NCBI RefSeq assembly: GCF_014652675.1
Contig: NZ_BMZG01000001.1
Coordinates: 186,001 to 250,000 of the forward strand
Direction: 5' to 3'
Source: Formosimonas limnophila
GTDB taxonomy: Bacteria; Pseudomonadota; Gammaproteobacteria; Burkholderiales; Burkholderiaceae
Length of the DNA: 64,000 nucleotides
Of this stretch, positions 47,839-58,378 are shown piece by piece (position 1 is the stretch's first letter; the number at the start of each line of letters is the position of its first letter). A program made the translations under genes and the position numbers. The notes beneath the pieces were generated by a model. It searched no databases. It worked only from the letters and a program-made list of their open reading frames with translations, and was not told where the DNA came from.

Positions 47839-50700
47839 ATGATGAAGGACTATTTGTCTAATTCGTACCTCTTTGGCGGCAATGCGCCGTATGTCGAAGA
47901 GTTATATGAACAGTATCTCGATAACCCAGCCTCCGTGTCTGAGCAATGGCGTCAATATTTTGACAACATGCAGCACGTGCCCGCGTCCAACGGCGCGATT
48001 GATGCACGTGATTTGGCTCACGCGCCTGTGGTTGAGTCTTTCGCGCAGCGTGCGAAACAAAATAAATTCTTGGCCAATCAGGCCGCCAATACCAATCTGG
48101 GTCACGCCAAAAAACAAGTCAGCGTCCAATCCCTCATCGCAGCATACCGATTTCTTGGCGCGCGTTGGGCTGAGTTGGATCCGCTGCACCGTCGTGAACG
48201 CCCTGAAATCCCTGAGTTAGAACCCTCTTTTTACGGCTTAACCGAAGCTGATTTGGATGAGCAATACAGCGCATCCAATACTTATTTTGGTCAAGACAAC
48301 ATGAGCTTGCGCGACATTTTGCAAGCTTTGCGCACCACGTATTGCGGCACATTGGGTGCTGAGTTCATGTATATTTCTGATCCCACAGAAAAACGTTGGT
48401 GGCAAGAGCGCTTGGAGTCAACCAAAGCCACGCCGCAGTTTTCGGCCGAAAAGAAGCGCCGTATTCTGTCTGAATTGACAGAGGCCGAAGGTTTGGAGCG
48501 TTATTTACACACGCGTTATGTGGGTCAAAAACGCTTCTCACTCGAAGGTGGTGAGAGTTTTATTGCTTCTATGGACGAGTTGATTCAACACAGTGGTAGC
48601 CAAGGCGTGAAAGAAATAGTGATTGGCATGGCGCATCGTGGCCGCTTGAACGTGTTGGTCAATACGTTGGGTAAAAATCCAGCAGATCTGTTTGCCGAGT
48701 TTGAAGGCAAACACGGTGATGACTTGCCCGCAGGTGATGTGAAATATCACCAAGGCTTCTCTAGCGACGTATCAACCGAAGGCGGTCCTGTCCATCTCTC
48801 ACTCGCATTCAACCCATCGCATCTGGAGATTGTTAATCCAGTGGTGGAAGGCTCTGCGCGTGCACGCCAAGATCGTCGTGGTGATGTTACAGGTGATGAA
48901 GTATTGCCAGTCCAAGTCCACGGTGACGCAGCGTTCGCAGGGCAGGGCGTGGTGATGGAAACGCTGAATCTCGCGCAAACACGTGGCTACGGCACACATG
49001 GCACGATTCACATCGTGATCAACAACCAAATCGGTTTTACTACTTCTGACCCACGCGACAAAGGCTCAACTACATATTGCTCAGATGTGGCAAAAATGAT
49101 TGAAGCACCTGTACTGCACGTCAACGGTGATGACCCCGAATCAGTGGTGTGGGCGACACAGCTTGCGCTCGATTACCGTAAACAGTTCAAAAAAGACGTG
49201 GTGCTTGACATCGTGTGTTTCCGCAAACTTGGTCACAATGAGCAAGACACACCCGCTTTGACGCAACCATTGATGTACAAATCCATTGGCAAGCACCCAG
49301 GTACACGTGCACTGTATGCTGAAAAGCTCACAGCCCAAGGTGTGCTTAAAGCAGGTGAAGCGGATAAAATGATCGAAGACTATCGTGCAGCGATGGACGA
49401 AGGTCGTCATTACCACACTGAGGTGTTGAGCAATCACAAGCATGAGTTTGCTGCGGATTGGCAAACCTTTTTAAATAAAAAATGGGCGGATGCTGCCAAC
49501 ACATCGTTGCCTTTGACTGAAATCAAGCGATTGGGCGAAAAAATCACCACGATCCCAGAATCATTCACGATGCATCCGCTGGTGGCGACTTTGATGAAGA
49601 ATCGCCGAGCTATGGCGAATGGTGAGCAGCCGCTTGACTGGGGGATGGGCGAACACCTTGCGTTTGCTTCTTTGCTCGCAAATGGTTATGACATCCGTAT
49701 TACTGGTCAGGATTCTGGCCGAGGTACGTTTGTTCACCGCCATGCGGTGCTGCATGATCAGGCGCGTGAGCGTTGGAACGATGGCACGTACATTCCGCTG
49801 CAAAATGTTTCGACAGAGGCCTCATTTACGGTGATTGATTCGGTATTGTCAGAAGAAGCCGTTTTGGGCTTCGAGTATGGTTACTCAACGACTGCACCGA
49901 ACACACTGGTGATTTGGGAAGCACAATTCGGTGATTTTGCCAATGGCGCGCAAGTTGTGATTGACCAATTCATCAGCAGCGGCGAAGTCAAATGGGGGCG
50001 AGCTTCAGGTTTAACCCTCATGTTGCCACATGGCTATGAAGGTCAAGGTCCAGAACACTCATCTGCGCGTATTGAACGTTATCTGCAGTTGTGTGCGGAT
50101 CATAATATGCAAGTCGTTCAGCCAACCACGCCCGCGCAGATTTTCCATATTTTGCGTCGTCAAATGGTAGGTGATTTCCGTAAGCCATTGATTATATTCA
50201 CACCAAAATCTCTCCTGCGACACAAGGAAGCGATTTCAGACTTGAACGATTTGGCCAAAGGCTCATTCCAAACCGTCATCGGTGAAGTGGACAGCACCGT
50301 CAGTGTTGATGCCAAAAAAGTCAAACGCGCACTCGTCTGCTCAGGTAAGGTGTATTACGACATCCTCGCCGCACGTCGCGAAGAGAAAGATCAAAACGTC
50401 CCAGTGATTCGTGTGGAGCAAATGTATCCATTCCCACACAAAGCATTCGCTGCTGAGCTAAAAAAATACCCGAACCTCGAAGAAATCATCTGGGTACAGG
50501 ACGAGCCACAAAACCAAGGCCCGTGGTTCCAGATTCAGCACAACTTGTTTGAGAATCTCACCGAAGGACAAAAACTCGCTTATGCAGGTCGTGCAGCATC
50601 AGCATCGCCTGCTGTCGGTTACTATGCTAAGCACTATGAGCAACAAAAAGCCATGATGCAAGCAGCGTTCGGTAAGCTCAAATCGTTTTTGAAAAAATAA
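47839..50700 (+). CDS. sucA: 2-oxoglutarate dehydrogenase E1 component
   Basis: SucA decarboxylates 2-oxoglutarate with thiamine diphosphate in the TCA cycle. The 953-residue protein has the N-terminal SYLFGGNAPYVEELYEQYLDNP segment that binds E2, MAHRGRLNVLVNTLGKNP near 260, HGDAAFAGQGVVMETLNL near 370, NNQIGFTTSDPRD near 400 and the C-terminal PYELLRP-equivalent LRHKEAISDLNDLAKGSF. The start is set at 47839 (MMKDYL); the frame is open upstream but the leader there overlaps the hairpin and a good AAAGGAAAA site. The operon continues with sucB, a lipoprotein gene and lpdA. Confidence 0.97.
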   Translation: MMKDYLSNSYLFGGNAPYVEELYEQYLDNPASVSEQWRQYFDNMQHVPASNGAIDARDLAHAPVVESFAQRAKQNKFLANQAANTNLGHAKKQVSVQSLIAAYRFLGARWAELDPLHRRERPEIPELEPSFYGLTEADLDEQYSASNTYFGQDNMSLRDILQALRTTYCGTLGAEFMYISDPTEKRWWQERLESTKATPQFSAEKKRRILSELTEAEGLERYLHTRYVGQKRFSLEGGESFIASMDELIQHSGSQGVKEIVIGMAHRGRLNVLVNTLGKNPADLFAEFEGKHGDDLPAGDVKYHQGFSSDVSTEGGPVHLSLAFNPSHLEIVNPVVEGSARARQDRRGDVTGDEVLPVQVHGDAAFAGQGVVMETLNLAQTRGYGTHGTIHIVINNQIGFTTSDPRDKGSTTYCSDVAKMIEAPVLHVNGDDPESVVWATQLALDYRKQFKKDVVLDIVCFRKLGHNEQDTPALTQPLMYKSIGKHPGTRALYAEKLTAQGVLKAGEADKMIEDYRAAMDEGRHYHTEVLSNHKHEFAADWQTFLNKKWADAANTSLPLTEIKRLGEKITTIPESFTMHPLVATLMKNRRAMANGEQPLDWGMGEHLAFASLLANGYDIRITGQDSGRGTFVHRHAVLHDQARERWNDGTYIPLQNVSTEASFTVIDSVLSEEAVLGFEYGYSTTAPNTLVIWEAQFGDFANGAQVVIDQFISSGEVKWGRASGLTLMLPHGYEGQGPEHSSARIERYLQLCADHNMQVVQPTTPAQIFHILRRQMVGDFRKPLIIFTPKSLLRHKEAISDLNDLAKGSFQTVIGEVDSTVSVDAKKVKRALVCSGKVYYDILAARREEKDQNVPVIRVEQMYPFPHKAFAAELKKYPNLEEIIWVQDEPQNQGPWFQIQHNLFENLTEGQKLAYAGRAASASPAVGYYAKHYEQQKAMMQAAFGKLKSFLKK

Positions 50701-50720
50701 GTGCCGCATTTGTTATTGCG

Positions 50721-50740
50721 TAGGGTGGGCTTTGCCCACC
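50721..50740. repeat. GGTGGGC/GCCCACC hairpin of dispersed-repeat type
   Basis: A 7-bp perfect stem (GGTGGGC-TTT-GCCCACC) within TAGGGTGGGCTTTGCCCACC, in the 104-bp gap between sucA and sucB. Sequences of this type recur in many proteobacterial genomes. It has no T-run, so it may stabilise the upstream mRNA rather than terminate. A related stem lies after guaB at 58379. Confidence 0.5.
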
Positions 50741-50804
50741 ATTAACTCAAATTATTGGACAGGTGTAAAACCCACCATACAAAATCAGGAAATAGGAAAA
50801 TATC

Positions 50805-52049
50805 ATGGCCATTATTGACGTAGTTGTCCCCCAGTTATCCGAATCAGTTGCCGAAGCCACGCTTCTCACATGGCATAAAAAAATCGGTGAACCTGTTGCC
50901 CGTGACGAAAATCTCATCGACGTTGAAACAGATAAAGTTGTGCTCGAATTACCTGCACCAGCGGCAGGTGTCATCGTTGAGTTAATCGCCGTTGACGGCG
51001 CGACCGTCACGAGCGGACAACTCATCGCAAAAATTGATACAGAAGCTACAGCAGGTGCGAGTGCACCCGCCGCAGTTGCTGCGCCAGTCGCTGCACCCGC
51101 AGCTCAAGCCGCTGCACCTGCTGCAACGGCAACCAGCACAGCCATGCCATCGGCTGCGAAAATCATCGCTGAAAACAATTTAACCAATGTCACAGGCACA
51201 GGCAAAGACGGCCGCATCACCAAAGGCGATGCACTCGCAGCCGCTTCAGGTGCAGCAGCTGTTACCGCCTCAACCATCCCAGCTCCAGCAGCAGGCGCGA
51301 CACTTCCAGCCGTCAAAGCACCGATTAGCGTCGAAAACATCCTCGCTGACCGCCCAGAGCAGCGCGTCCCGATGAGCCGCTTGCGTGCCCGTGTCGCAGA
51401 GCGTTTGTTGCAATCGCAATCGACCAACGCCATTTTGACGACATTTAACGAAGTCAATATGCAGCCCGTTATCGACATGCGCAACAAATACAAAGACAAG
51501 TTTGAGAAAGAACACGGCGTCAAACTCGGCTTCATGAGCTTTTTCGTCAAAGCCGCCGTTGCCGCTTTGAAAAAATACCCAGTGCTCAACGCCTCAGTCG
51601 ATGGCAACGACATTGTCTATCACGGTTACTTCGACATCGGTATCGCTGTCGGCTCTCCACGCGGCCTCGTTGTGCCGATTATCCGCAACGCAGATCAATT
51701 AAGCCTCGCAGACATCGAGAAACAAATCGCTGAATACGGTGCGAAAGCCAAAGACGGCAAACTCACCATCGAAGAAATGACAGGCGGTACATTCTCAATT
51801 TCTAACGGTGGTGTGTTTGGTTCCATGCTCTCAACCCCCATCATTAACCCACCGCAATCAGCCATCCTCGGTGTCCACGCTACTAAGGAGCGTGCTGTGG
51901 TTGAAAACGGCGTTGTCGTTGTTCGCCCGATTAACTACCTCGCTATGTCGTATGACCATCGCATCATCGATGGTCGTGAAGCGGTGCTCGGTTTAGTGAC
52001 GATGAAAGAAGCATTAGAAGACCCAGCGCGGTTGTTGTTGGACGTTTAA
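50805..52049 (+). CDS. sucB: Dihydrolipoyllysine succinyltransferase E2
   Basis: SucB is the core of the 2-oxoglutarate dehydrogenase complex. The 414-residue protein has one lipoyl domain with the lipoylated Lys44 in [17 protein letters not shown], an Ala/Pro-rich linker, a peripheral-subunit binding domain ([20 protein letters not shown], then [10 protein letters not shown]), a second flexible linker and a catalytic domain with [15 protein letters not shown]. Its start follows AGGAAATAGGAAAAT. A lipoprotein gene begins two bases after its stop. Confidence 0.97.
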   Translation: MAIIDVVVPQLSESVAEATLLTWHKKIGEPVARDENLIDVETDKVVLELPAPAAGVIVELIAVDGATVTSGQLIAKIDTEATAGASAPAAVAAPVAAPAAQAAAPAATATSTAMPSAAKIIAENNLTNVTGTGKDGRITKGDALAAASGAAAVTASTIPAPAAGATLPAVKAPISVENILADRPEQRVPMSRLRARVAERLLQSQSTNAILTTFNEVNMQPVIDMRNKYKDKFEKEHGVKLGFMSFFVKAAVAALKKYPVLNASVDGNDIVYHGYFDIGIAVGSPRGLVVPIIRNADQLSLADIEKQIAEYGAKAKDGKLTIEEMTGGTFSISNGGVFGSMLSTPIINPPQSAILGVHATKERAVVENGVVVVRPINYLAMSYDHRIIDGREAVLGLVTMKEALEDPARLLLDV

Positions 52050-52051
52050 TA

Positions 52052-52567
52052 ATGATCAAGAATATTCGTACATATCTTACGTTGCTGTCTTTTGTGCCTC
52101 TGTCTGGGTGTATGACTGCTGCGATAGTTTATTCTGTTGCCAAATCTCCACAAGAGGCTTATCAGCCAACTATTTTTAAACCAAATGAAGCTGCTACGCT
52201 AAAAGTCATTGGTGAAAATGCTGTTGGCATAACTTTTTATCCAGATGCAGCTTGTTTTTCTGATAACAATCCTGAAAAGAAAAAGCTCTCTGGTGGTTTT
52301 ACTCAAAGCATCAGAAATACCGTTAATGGGCCTGAAGCATATGTGTTTAAAGTTAATGCAGGCATGCCTCAGACACTGCGGATGGGCTACTCATCTTCCA
52401 TTAACTATTGCTCTGGCGATATCTCTCGTAGTTTTTTACCTAAACCTAATGCATCTTATGAAGCATATTTGCAACTGATTGACTCAAAATGTGTTTTTGT
52501 CTTAAATGAAATAGCTCCTGAAGGGCGTGTTTCGGTGTCAACAGATTATGCTGCAAAGTGTCAGTAA
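52052..52567 (+). CDS. Uncharacterised lipoprotein inserted between sucB and lpdA
   Basis: I do not recognise this 171-residue protein. It has a signal peptide with lipobox LSGC (Cys20), so it should be a membrane-anchored periplasmic lipoprotein. The mature part has four cysteines (VC-free segments DAACFSDN near 70, NYCSGD near 113, SKCVFVL near 151 and AAKCQ at the end), which could form two disulfides, and is predicted beta-rich. It begins two bases after the sucB stop and ends 18 bp before lpdA, so it is translated within the operon. A+T is higher than in its neighbours. Genes for the dehydrogenase complex are usually adjacent, so this looks acquired. Confidence 0.8.
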   Translation: MIKNIRTYLTLLSFVPLSGCMTAAIVYSVAKSPQEAYQPTIFKPNEAATLKVIGENAVGITFYPDAACFSDNNPEKKKLSGGFTQSIRNTVNGPEAYVFKVNAGMPQTLRMGYSSSINYCSGDISRSFLPKPNASYEAYLQLIDSKCVFVLNEIAPEGRVSVSTDYAAKCQ

Positions 52568-52585
52568 AGTTTCTAAAGGAAAATC

Positions 52586-54025
52586 ATGTCACAAAATTTC
52601 GACGTAGTCGTCATCGGCGCAGGCCCGGGCGGTTATATTGCTGCAATTCGCGCGGCGCAGTTGGGTTTGTCTACTGCTTGTATTGAAGGCAATCCTTATG
52701 GTGACCCAAAGGGTGAACCACGTTTGGGTGGGACTTGCCTGAATGTGGGCTGTATTCCGTCAAAGGCGTTATTGCACTCATCACATTTGTTTGAAGATGC
52801 AAACCATCATTTTGAGACCAACGGCATTTCGGTTAAAGGTGTTTCTGTTGACCCTGCCAAAATGGTGGCACGTAAGAATGCCATTGTGGACAAAATGACA
52901 GGCGGCATTCAGTATTTGTTTAAGAAAAACAAAGTCACGTTGCTCAAAGGTTATGGCGCATTCGTCGGCCAAGCCGATGGGCAAACACAAGTGAAAGTCA
53001 CGGCGAAAGACGGCTCGGAGCAAATCGTTAGTGCAAGAAATGTGATTATCGCGACGGGTTCAAAAGCCCGTCATTTGCCAAACATCGCAGTGGACAATCA
53101 AATCATCTGTGACAACGAAGGTGCGCTGAATTTCACCGATGTACCGAAAAAACTTGGTGTGATTGGTGCGGGTGTGATTGGTTTGGAGTTGGGTTCTGTT
53201 TGGCGTCGTTTGGGTGCTGAGGTGACGGTACTTGAAGCAATGCCTGCATTCTTAGGTGCGGCGGATGGCTCGATTGCCAAAGAAGCGAAAAAGTTGTTTG
53301 AGAAGCAAGGCTTGAAGTTTGAACTCGGCGTGTCCATCAATGATGTCAAAACCGCGAAAAAAGGCATTTCTATCAGTTACAAAGATTCTGCGGGTGCTGA
53401 TAAAACACTTGACTGTGACAAACTCATCGTATCGGTCGGTCGTGTGCCAAACACAGATAATCTGAACTTAGAAGCGGTTGGCGTCAAAACCAACGAGCGT
53501 GGCTTCATCGAAGTCAATCACGACTGCCAAACTGCCGTAAACGGTATTTGGGCCATTGGCGACGTGATTCCAGGGCCAATGTTGGCTCATAAAGCAGAAG
53601 AAGAGGGCGTTGCCGTCGCTGAGCGAATCGTTGGTCAAAAGCCGCACATTGATTACAACTGCATCCCTTGGGTGATTTACACATCGCCCGAAATTGCTTG
53701 GGTGGGTCGTACTGAGGAGCAACTTAAAGTGGCAGGTCGTGCTTATAAATCGGGGCAATTCCCATTTATGGCTAATGGTCGTGCTTTGGGTATGGATGCG
53801 CCAGAAGGCTTTGTGAAGATGATTGCTGATGCTGCCACGGACGAAATTCTCGGCGTTCATATCATTGGTACAGGTGCTTCTGACTTGATCGCTGAGGCAG
53901 TTGTCGCGATGGAGTTTAAAGCTGCGGCTGAGGACATCGCTCGTGTGTGTCATCCACACCCGAGTTTGTCAGAAGTGATGAAAGAAGCAGCATTGGCTGT
54001 GGATAAACGCACGCTCAATATGTGA
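52586..54025 (+). CDS. lpdA: Dihydrolipoyl dehydrogenase E3
   Basis: E3 reoxidises the dihydrolipoyl group of SucB and reduces NAD. The 479-residue flavoprotein has the FAD dinucleotide motif [20 protein letters not shown], the redox disulfide [15 protein letters not shown] near 50, the NAD motif [16 protein letters not shown] near 190, GRVPNT near 295, [18 protein letters not shown] near 320 and the catalytic HPHPSLSE near 455. A ribosome site AAAGGAAA precedes the ATG. It is the last gene of the suc operon and is followed by a terminator. Confidence 0.97.
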   Translation: MSQNFDVVVIGAGPGGYIAAIRAAQLGLSTACIEGNPYGDPKGEPRLGGTCLNVGCIPSKALLHSSHLFEDANHHFETNGISVKGVSVDPAKMVARKNAIVDKMTGGIQYLFKKNKVTLLKGYGAFVGQADGQTQVKVTAKDGSEQIVSARNVIIATGSKARHLPNIAVDNQIICDNEGALNFTDVPKKLGVIGAGVIGLELGSVWRRLGAEVTVLEAMPAFLGAADGSIAKEAKKLFEKQGLKFELGVSINDVKTAKKGISISYKDSAGADKTLDCDKLIVSVGRVPNTDNLNLEAVGVKTNERGFIEVNHDCQTAVNGIWAIGDVIPGPMLAHKAEEEGVAVAERIVGQKPHIDYNCIPWVIYTSPEIAWVGRTEEQLKVAGRAYKSGQFPFMANGRALGMDAPEGFVKMIADAATDEILGVHIIGTGASDLIAEAVVAMEFKAAAEDIARVCHPHPSLSEVMKEAALAVDKRTLNM

Positions 54026-54042
54026 TGAATGCAGGGTGAATG

Positions 54043-54080
54043 ACAACAAAGACGCGGTTTTTCGCGTCTTTGTTGTATTT
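54043..54080 (+). terminator. Intrinsic terminator of the suc-lpd operon
   Basis: A perfect 14-bp stem (ACAACAAAGACGCG / CGCGTCTTTGTTGT, loop GTTTTT). A T-rich tail follows. Confidence 0.8.
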
Positions 54081-54175
54081 GATGATTAGTGGTTGAGTGG
54101 ATAAGAACCCATCAAAATCACCCCAAGCGCAGGCCAAACTGCTAAAATGCCGCAACTTAGATAACAGGATAAACC

Positions 54176-54742
54176 ATGAGCATCAAATCAGATAAATGGA
54201 TACGCCGTATGGCTGAGCAAACAGGCATGATTGAGCCGTTTGAAGCGGGGCAAGTGCGCTATGTGAATGATCAGCGCATTGTGAGCTACGGCACGTCGAG
54301 TTATGGCTATGACATTCGCTGCGCCAATGAGTTTAAGATTTTCACAAATGTGAACAACAGCATCATTGACCCGAAAAATTTTGATCCAAAGTGCTTTGTT
54401 GAGCATGTTGGTGACACGTGTATTATTCCACCAAACTCGTTTGTATTGGCGCGCACGGTTGAGTACTTCCGTATTCCACGTAGCGTGTTGACGGTGTGTT
54501 TGGGCAAGTCAACTTATGCACGCTGCGGCATCATCGTGAATGTGACGCCATTTGAGCCTGAGTGGGAAGGCTATGTTACGTTGGAGTTTTCTAATACAAC
54601 GCCGCTGCCTGCGATTATTTATGCGAATGAAGGTTGTGCGCAGGTATTGTTCTTTGAGTCTGATGAAGTGTGCGAGACGTCATACAAAGACCGTGGCGGC
54701 AAATATCAAGGACAGACAGGTGTGGTTGTACCGCGCATGTAA
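54176..54742 (+). CDS. dcd: dCTP deaminase
   Basis: Dcd converts dCTP to dUTP for thymidylate synthesis. The 188-residue protein is full-length: [21 protein letters not shown] start, [18 protein letters not shown] near 40, [43 protein letters not shown] in the middle (with the GKSTYAR nucleotide-binding stretch and the catalytic Glu in FEPEWEG), and a C-terminal [16 protein letters not shown] short GATAACAGGATAAACC leader precedes the ATG. A terminator follows. Confidence 0.97.
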   Translation: MSIKSDKWIRRMAEQTGMIEPFEAGQVRYVNDQRIVSYGTSSYGYDIRCANEFKIFTNVNNSIIDPKNFDPKCFVEHVGDTCIIPPNSFVLARTVEYFRIPRSVLTVCLGKSTYARCGIIVNVTPFEPEWEGYVTLEFSNTTPLPAIIYANEGCAQVLFFESDEVCETSYKDRGGKYQGQTGVVVPRM

Positions 54743-54796
54743 CTCATGGCTGTTTCATGCTTCACTAAAAACATGAATGCTTGCTTGTGAATCACG

Positions 54797-54822
54797 AACC
54801 CTGCGCTGTGCAGGGTTTTTTT
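54797..54822 (+). terminator. Intrinsic terminator after dcd
   Basis: AACCCTGC-GCTGT-GCAGGGTT followed by a T-run, about 55 bases past the dcd stop. Confidence 0.85.
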
Positions 54823-54839
54823 ATTCGGATGGTTTTTTA

Positions 54840-55751
54840 ATGACTTCATTTTGGGGTTTGTTTACGCAAATCGCCGCGATTATTTTTCCTGTGTTGGGGG
54901 TGATTGTCTGCGGCTATGTTTATGGTCGTCTGCGACCGAATGAGGCACCTCAGCAAATGGGGGCGATTAATCCATTAGTGATGGAGTTTTTCACGCCGAT
55001 GATGATTTTCGGCGCGATGAGTCAAAAGTCATTTGATATTTATGCGAACGGCGCCTTGATGTTAGCGGGGTTGTGGGTGATTTTGGGCAGCGTGGCGTGC
55101 GGCTATGTGGCGGCTAAGATTTTCAATATCCAAGTGCGTACATTGGTGCCGACGATGATTTACAACAACTGCGGCAATATGGGGTTGCCGTTGGCGTTGC
55201 TTGCGTTCGGTGCGGCAGGCTTTGCGCAGGCAGCGATTTTGTTTGTGATGTGCAATCTGCTGTATTTCTCCTTGGGTGTTTGGCTGTTGTCAGGACGGCG
55301 ACTGTCATGGCGATTGTTTAATACACCGATTATTTGGTCGATTGTTCTGGGTTTGACGATGGCTTTGCTGCGTCTGCCTGTGCCAGAGCCGGTACAGCAA
55401 TTATTGAATTTTTTCACGCAGGCAGCGATTACGCTGATGATGTTTGCGCTGGGGGTGCGCTTGTTGGATATTGATTGGCGGCAGATGAAAATCGGTCTGC
55501 TCGGCGGTGTGCTTTGTCCTGCGGGGAGTTTATTGTTTGCGTATATTGCACAGCAGTTTGGTTGGTTTGATTTGACACAACAGCAGATGGCGCAGATTTA
55601 CTTGTTTGCCAGTTTACCGCCCGCGGTGTCGTGCTTCATGATGGCGGATTATTACCAACAAGAACCCTCAAAAGTGGCGGCGATTGTCCTCATCGGTAAT
55701 GTGCTGTCACTGGTATTTGTGCCGTTTGGCTTGGCGTTGGCTTTGGTTTGA
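54840..55751 (+). CDS. AEC-family (auxin efflux carrier-like) transporter
   Basis: A 303-residue membrane protein with about ten predicted helices. It resembles the AEC family: an N-terminal IAAIIFPVLGVIVCGYVYGR, NPLVMEFFTPMMIFGAMS near 40, a YNNCGNMGLPLALLAFG segment near 105, ITLMMFALGVRL near 200 and a C-terminal ASLPPAVSCFMMADYYQ with the usual ASLPPA motif. Bacterial members transport malonate, malate or other acids; the substrate here is unknown. The ATG at 54840 follows a T-rich stretch, since the dcd terminator overlaps its leader; the longer upstream frame passes through the terminator and is rejected. Confidence 0.88.
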   Translation: MTSFWGLFTQIAAIIFPVLGVIVCGYVYGRLRPNEAPQQMGAINPLVMEFFTPMMIFGAMSQKSFDIYANGALMLAGLWVILGSVACGYVAAKIFNIQVRTLVPTMIYNNCGNMGLPLALLAFGAAGFAQAAILFVMCNLLYFSLGVWLLSGRRLSWRLFNTPIIWSIVLGLTMALLRLPVPEPVQQLLNFFTQAAITLMMFALGVRLLDIDWRQMKIGLLGGVLCPAGSLLFAYIAQQFGWFDLTQQQMAQIYLFASLPPAVSCFMMADYYQQEPSKVAAIVLIGNVLSLVFVPFGLALALV

Positions 55752-55780
55752 TTGAGTCCGATTATCTAAGTTTATGGCGT

Positions 55781-56797
55781 TCAATGCATTTCAGGCGGCG
55801 CATCTTTCGGGTGGGTTTTGACATGGAGCTGAATTGCCCATAGAACACCTGTCAATGACAAAGCCATCGCCGTCCATTCCAAACCGCGCGGCCAGCGGGC
55901 ATCGTATAAAAATCCGTACAACAACGAAAACAAGCTCTCCGATACAATGAGTTGGGCGGATAGGCTAATTGGCAACAGTTGACTGGCCTTGTTCCACATG
56001 ATATTACCGAGGAACGATGCGCAAAACGCAATCACAAAACCGCCAATCAAAATAAATTGTAGCCAATCCAAAGAAGCATCCATGTTCAGCGCCAATAAAT
56101 GCTCAGGTGAATACAAAGCCACCAAATATCCGACAATCAACATCACCAAAGCAAGTAGAGCTGTCACGACCCCTGTGAGGTTAGACCAATCGCTGGCGGT
56201 GACGTGCGGATGAGCGCGCAAATATCGAGCGTTGCGATAAGCATAAAAAGTCCAGCAAGCCAGCGCGCCTGCTGCGCAAATCAGTGCCAATGCACGCTCA
56301 AACGGCGTGCTGTTTAACGTTTCATTGCCGTGCAAAAACACATCAATGCCAATCGAACCAATCCCCGCGACGATGAGTAAACAAGGCAAAAGCAATTTGC
56401 GCATCGGTAGTGAGTCGTGCTCATGTCGCCCCATCAGCGTGATGGTCAGTGGCAGTACGCCGATGATGAGCGTGGTGGGTGCGATACCTGCGTATTTCAC
56501 ACCTGTGGCAAGCAGCATGTAGTAAATGATGTTGCCTTGTAAAGACAAAATGATTAGTTTCCGCCAATCATCAGCTGTCAACTGACGCACCAGTGGCACA
56601 ATCGTCCGTATGCTAAATACCACTGCAAATAGGCCATAGCACACATAGCGCACGACCATTTGTGTGAGCGGTGAGAATTGGTGAGTGATTTTCGGTGATA
56701 AAAATACCAAGCCCCACATCGCACCCGCCAAAACGCCAAAAAATACGCCTTTTTGCAAGGGTGAGTGAGCGCTTGAGGGAGCGATGGATGAATTCAT
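55781..56797 (-). CDS. EamA/DMT-family transporter
   Basis: A 338-residue membrane protein with ten predicted helices and EamA-type repeats: KGVFFGVLAGAMWGLVFLSP near 16, MVVRYVCYGLFAVV near 50, and a second half with FCASFLGNIMWNKASQLLPISLSAQLIVSESLFSLLYGFLYDARWPRGLEWTAMALSLTGVLWAI near 245-325. The drug/metabolite transporter superfamily exports amino acids, drugs or metabolites. The ATG at 56797 is chosen; an upstream frame adds a 21-residue leader without similarity. It converges with the AEC gene, 29 bp away, and diverges from guaB. Confidence 0.87.
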   Translation of the reverse strand: MNSSIAPSSAHSPLQKGVFFGVLAGAMWGLVFLSPKITHQFSPLTQMVVRYVCYGLFAVVFSIRTIVPLVRQLTADDWRKLIILSLQGNIIYYMLLATGVKYAGIAPTTLIIGVLPLTITLMGRHEHDSLPMRKLLLPCLLIVAGIGSIGIDVFLHGNETLNSTPFERALALICAAGALACWTFYAYRNARYLRAHPHVTASDWSNLTGVVTALLALVMLIVGYLVALYSPEHLLALNMDASLDWLQFILIGGFVIAFCASFLGNIMWNKASQLLPISLSAQLIVSESLFSLLYGFLYDARWPRGLEWTAMALSLTGVLWAIQLHVKTHPKDAPPEMH

Positions 56798-56911
56798 GAA
56801 AAAATAATAATCAGTGGTTAAAGTTGAGGAGTTATGCCAAATATCCAGTAATTTTATCACGCAAATATTTAAAATCCTGTATCATTTCGCTTTGTGCGAA
56901 AGGAAAACCCC

Positions 56912-58372
56912 ATGCGGTTAATTCAGAAAGCCCTCACTTTCGACGACGTTTTGCTCGTCCCAGCTTATTCAAACATTCTCCCGCGCGACGCGTCGCTCTC
57001 AACCCAGCTCTCGCGCAACATCCGCCTTAATATCCCCTTAGTTTCTGCCGCTATGGACACCGTGACCGAATCACGTCTGGCCATCGCATTGGCACAAGAA
57101 GGTGGTTTGGGCATCATTCACAAAAACCTCACACCTGCCAAACAAGCCCTTGAAGTCGCGAAAGTCAAACGCTACGAATCAGGTATTTTACGGGACCCCA
57201 TCACCGTGACACCTGACATGACGGTTTTGCAAGTCATGGAGTTATCGCAAGATGCAGGCGTTTCTGGTTTTCCTGTGATTCATAACAAAAAAGTCGTTGG
57301 CATCATCACCAACCGCGACTTGCGGTTTGAAGAAAATATGTCACGCTTGGTCTCCGACAAAATGACGCCACGCGAACGACTCGTCACCATTCACGAAGAC
57401 GAATCACTCGATGAAGCGAAACGTTTACTGAACAAACACCGCCTCGAACGCCTCCTCGTCATCGATGACAAAGATGAGCTGCGTGGCCTCATCACCGTTA
57501 AAGACATCCAAAAAGCCAAAGAACATCCACATGCTGTGCGTGACGCACTCGGCCACTTGCGTGTCGGCGCAGCAGTTGGTGTCGGTCCTGACAATGACGA
57601 GCGCGTTGATTTACTTGTCAAAGCAGGCGTGGACGTCATCATCGTTGACACCGCGCACGGCCACTCGCAAGGCGTGCTTGACCGTGTCAAATGGGTGAAA
57701 CAAAACTACCCGCGAGTCGACGTCATCGGCGGCAACATCGCCACAGCCGCCGCCGCGCTCGCATTGGTTGAGCATGGTGCAGATGGTGTTAAAGTCGGTA
57801 TCGGTCCGGGTTCAATTTGCACCACTCGCATCGTTGCGGGTGTCGGTGTACCGCAAATCTCTGCGATTGCCAACGTGGCGAAAGCATTGGAAGGCACAGG
57901 CGTACCGCTCATCGGTGACGGTGGTATCCGCTACTCGGGTGATATTTCTAAAGCCTTGGCCGCTGGTGCGTACAGCGTGATGCTCGGCTCAATGTTTGCA
58001 GGTACCGAAGAATCACCGGGTGAAGTCGTCCTTTACCAAGGCCGCTCGTATAAAGAATACCGCGGTATGGGTAGCCTCGGCGCGATGGCGCAAGGCTCGA
58101 AAGACCGCTACTTCCAAGACAACGAAGGCAATGTCGACAAACTCGTCCCCGAAGGCATCGAAGGTCGCGTGTCGTACAAAGGCAGCGCACTGAACATCGT
58201 CCACCAACTCGTCGGAGGTATCCGCTCATCCATGGGTTACTGTGGCTGCGCGTCGATTGAAGACATGCGCACCAAAGCTGAGTTTGTGGAAATTACTTCA
58301 GCAGGGATGCGTGAATCGCATGTGCATGATGTACAGATTACCAAGGAAGCGCCGAATTATTCGATGGGTTAG
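56912..58372 (+). CDS. guaB: Inosine-5'-monophosphate dehydrogenase
   Basis: GuaB oxidises IMP to XMP, the committed step to GMP. The 486-residue protein has [17 protein letters not shown] near 8, two CBS domains between residues about 95 and 205 ([35 protein letters not shown]), the catalytic Cys in [17 protein letters not shown] near 300, the phosphate loop and flap [11 protein letters not shown] near 405. AAAGGAAAACC is the ribosome site. guaA would normally follow; here a terminator-like hairpin and a membrane protein gene intervene. Confidence 0.97.
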   Translation: MRLIQKALTFDDVLLVPAYSNILPRDASLSTQLSRNIRLNIPLVSAAMDTVTESRLAIALAQEGGLGIIHKNLTPAKQALEVAKVKRYESGILRDPITVTPDMTVLQVMELSQDAGVSGFPVIHNKKVVGIITNRDLRFEENMSRLVSDKMTPRERLVTIHEDESLDEAKRLLNKHRLERLLVIDDKDELRGLITVKDIQKAKEHPHAVRDALGHLRVGAAVGVGPDNDERVDLLVKAGVDVIIVDTAHGHSQGVLDRVKWVKQNYPRVDVIGGNIATAAAALALVEHGADGVKVGIGPGSICTTRIVAGVGVPQISAIANVAKALEGTGVPLIGDGGIRYSGDISKALAAGAYSVMLGSMFAGTEESPGEVVLYQGRSYKEYRGMGSLGAMAQGSKDRYFQDNEGNVDKLVPEGIEGRVSYKGSALNIVHQLVGGIRSSMGYCGCASIEDMRTKAEFVEITSAGMRESHVHDVQITKEAPNYSMG

Positions 58373-58378
58373 TCTCAA

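Noticed and set aside
51104-51613. 169-codon minus-strand frame inside sucB
   Set aside because: It is antisense to the Ala/Pro linkers of sucB, whose repetitive codons produce long open antisense frames.
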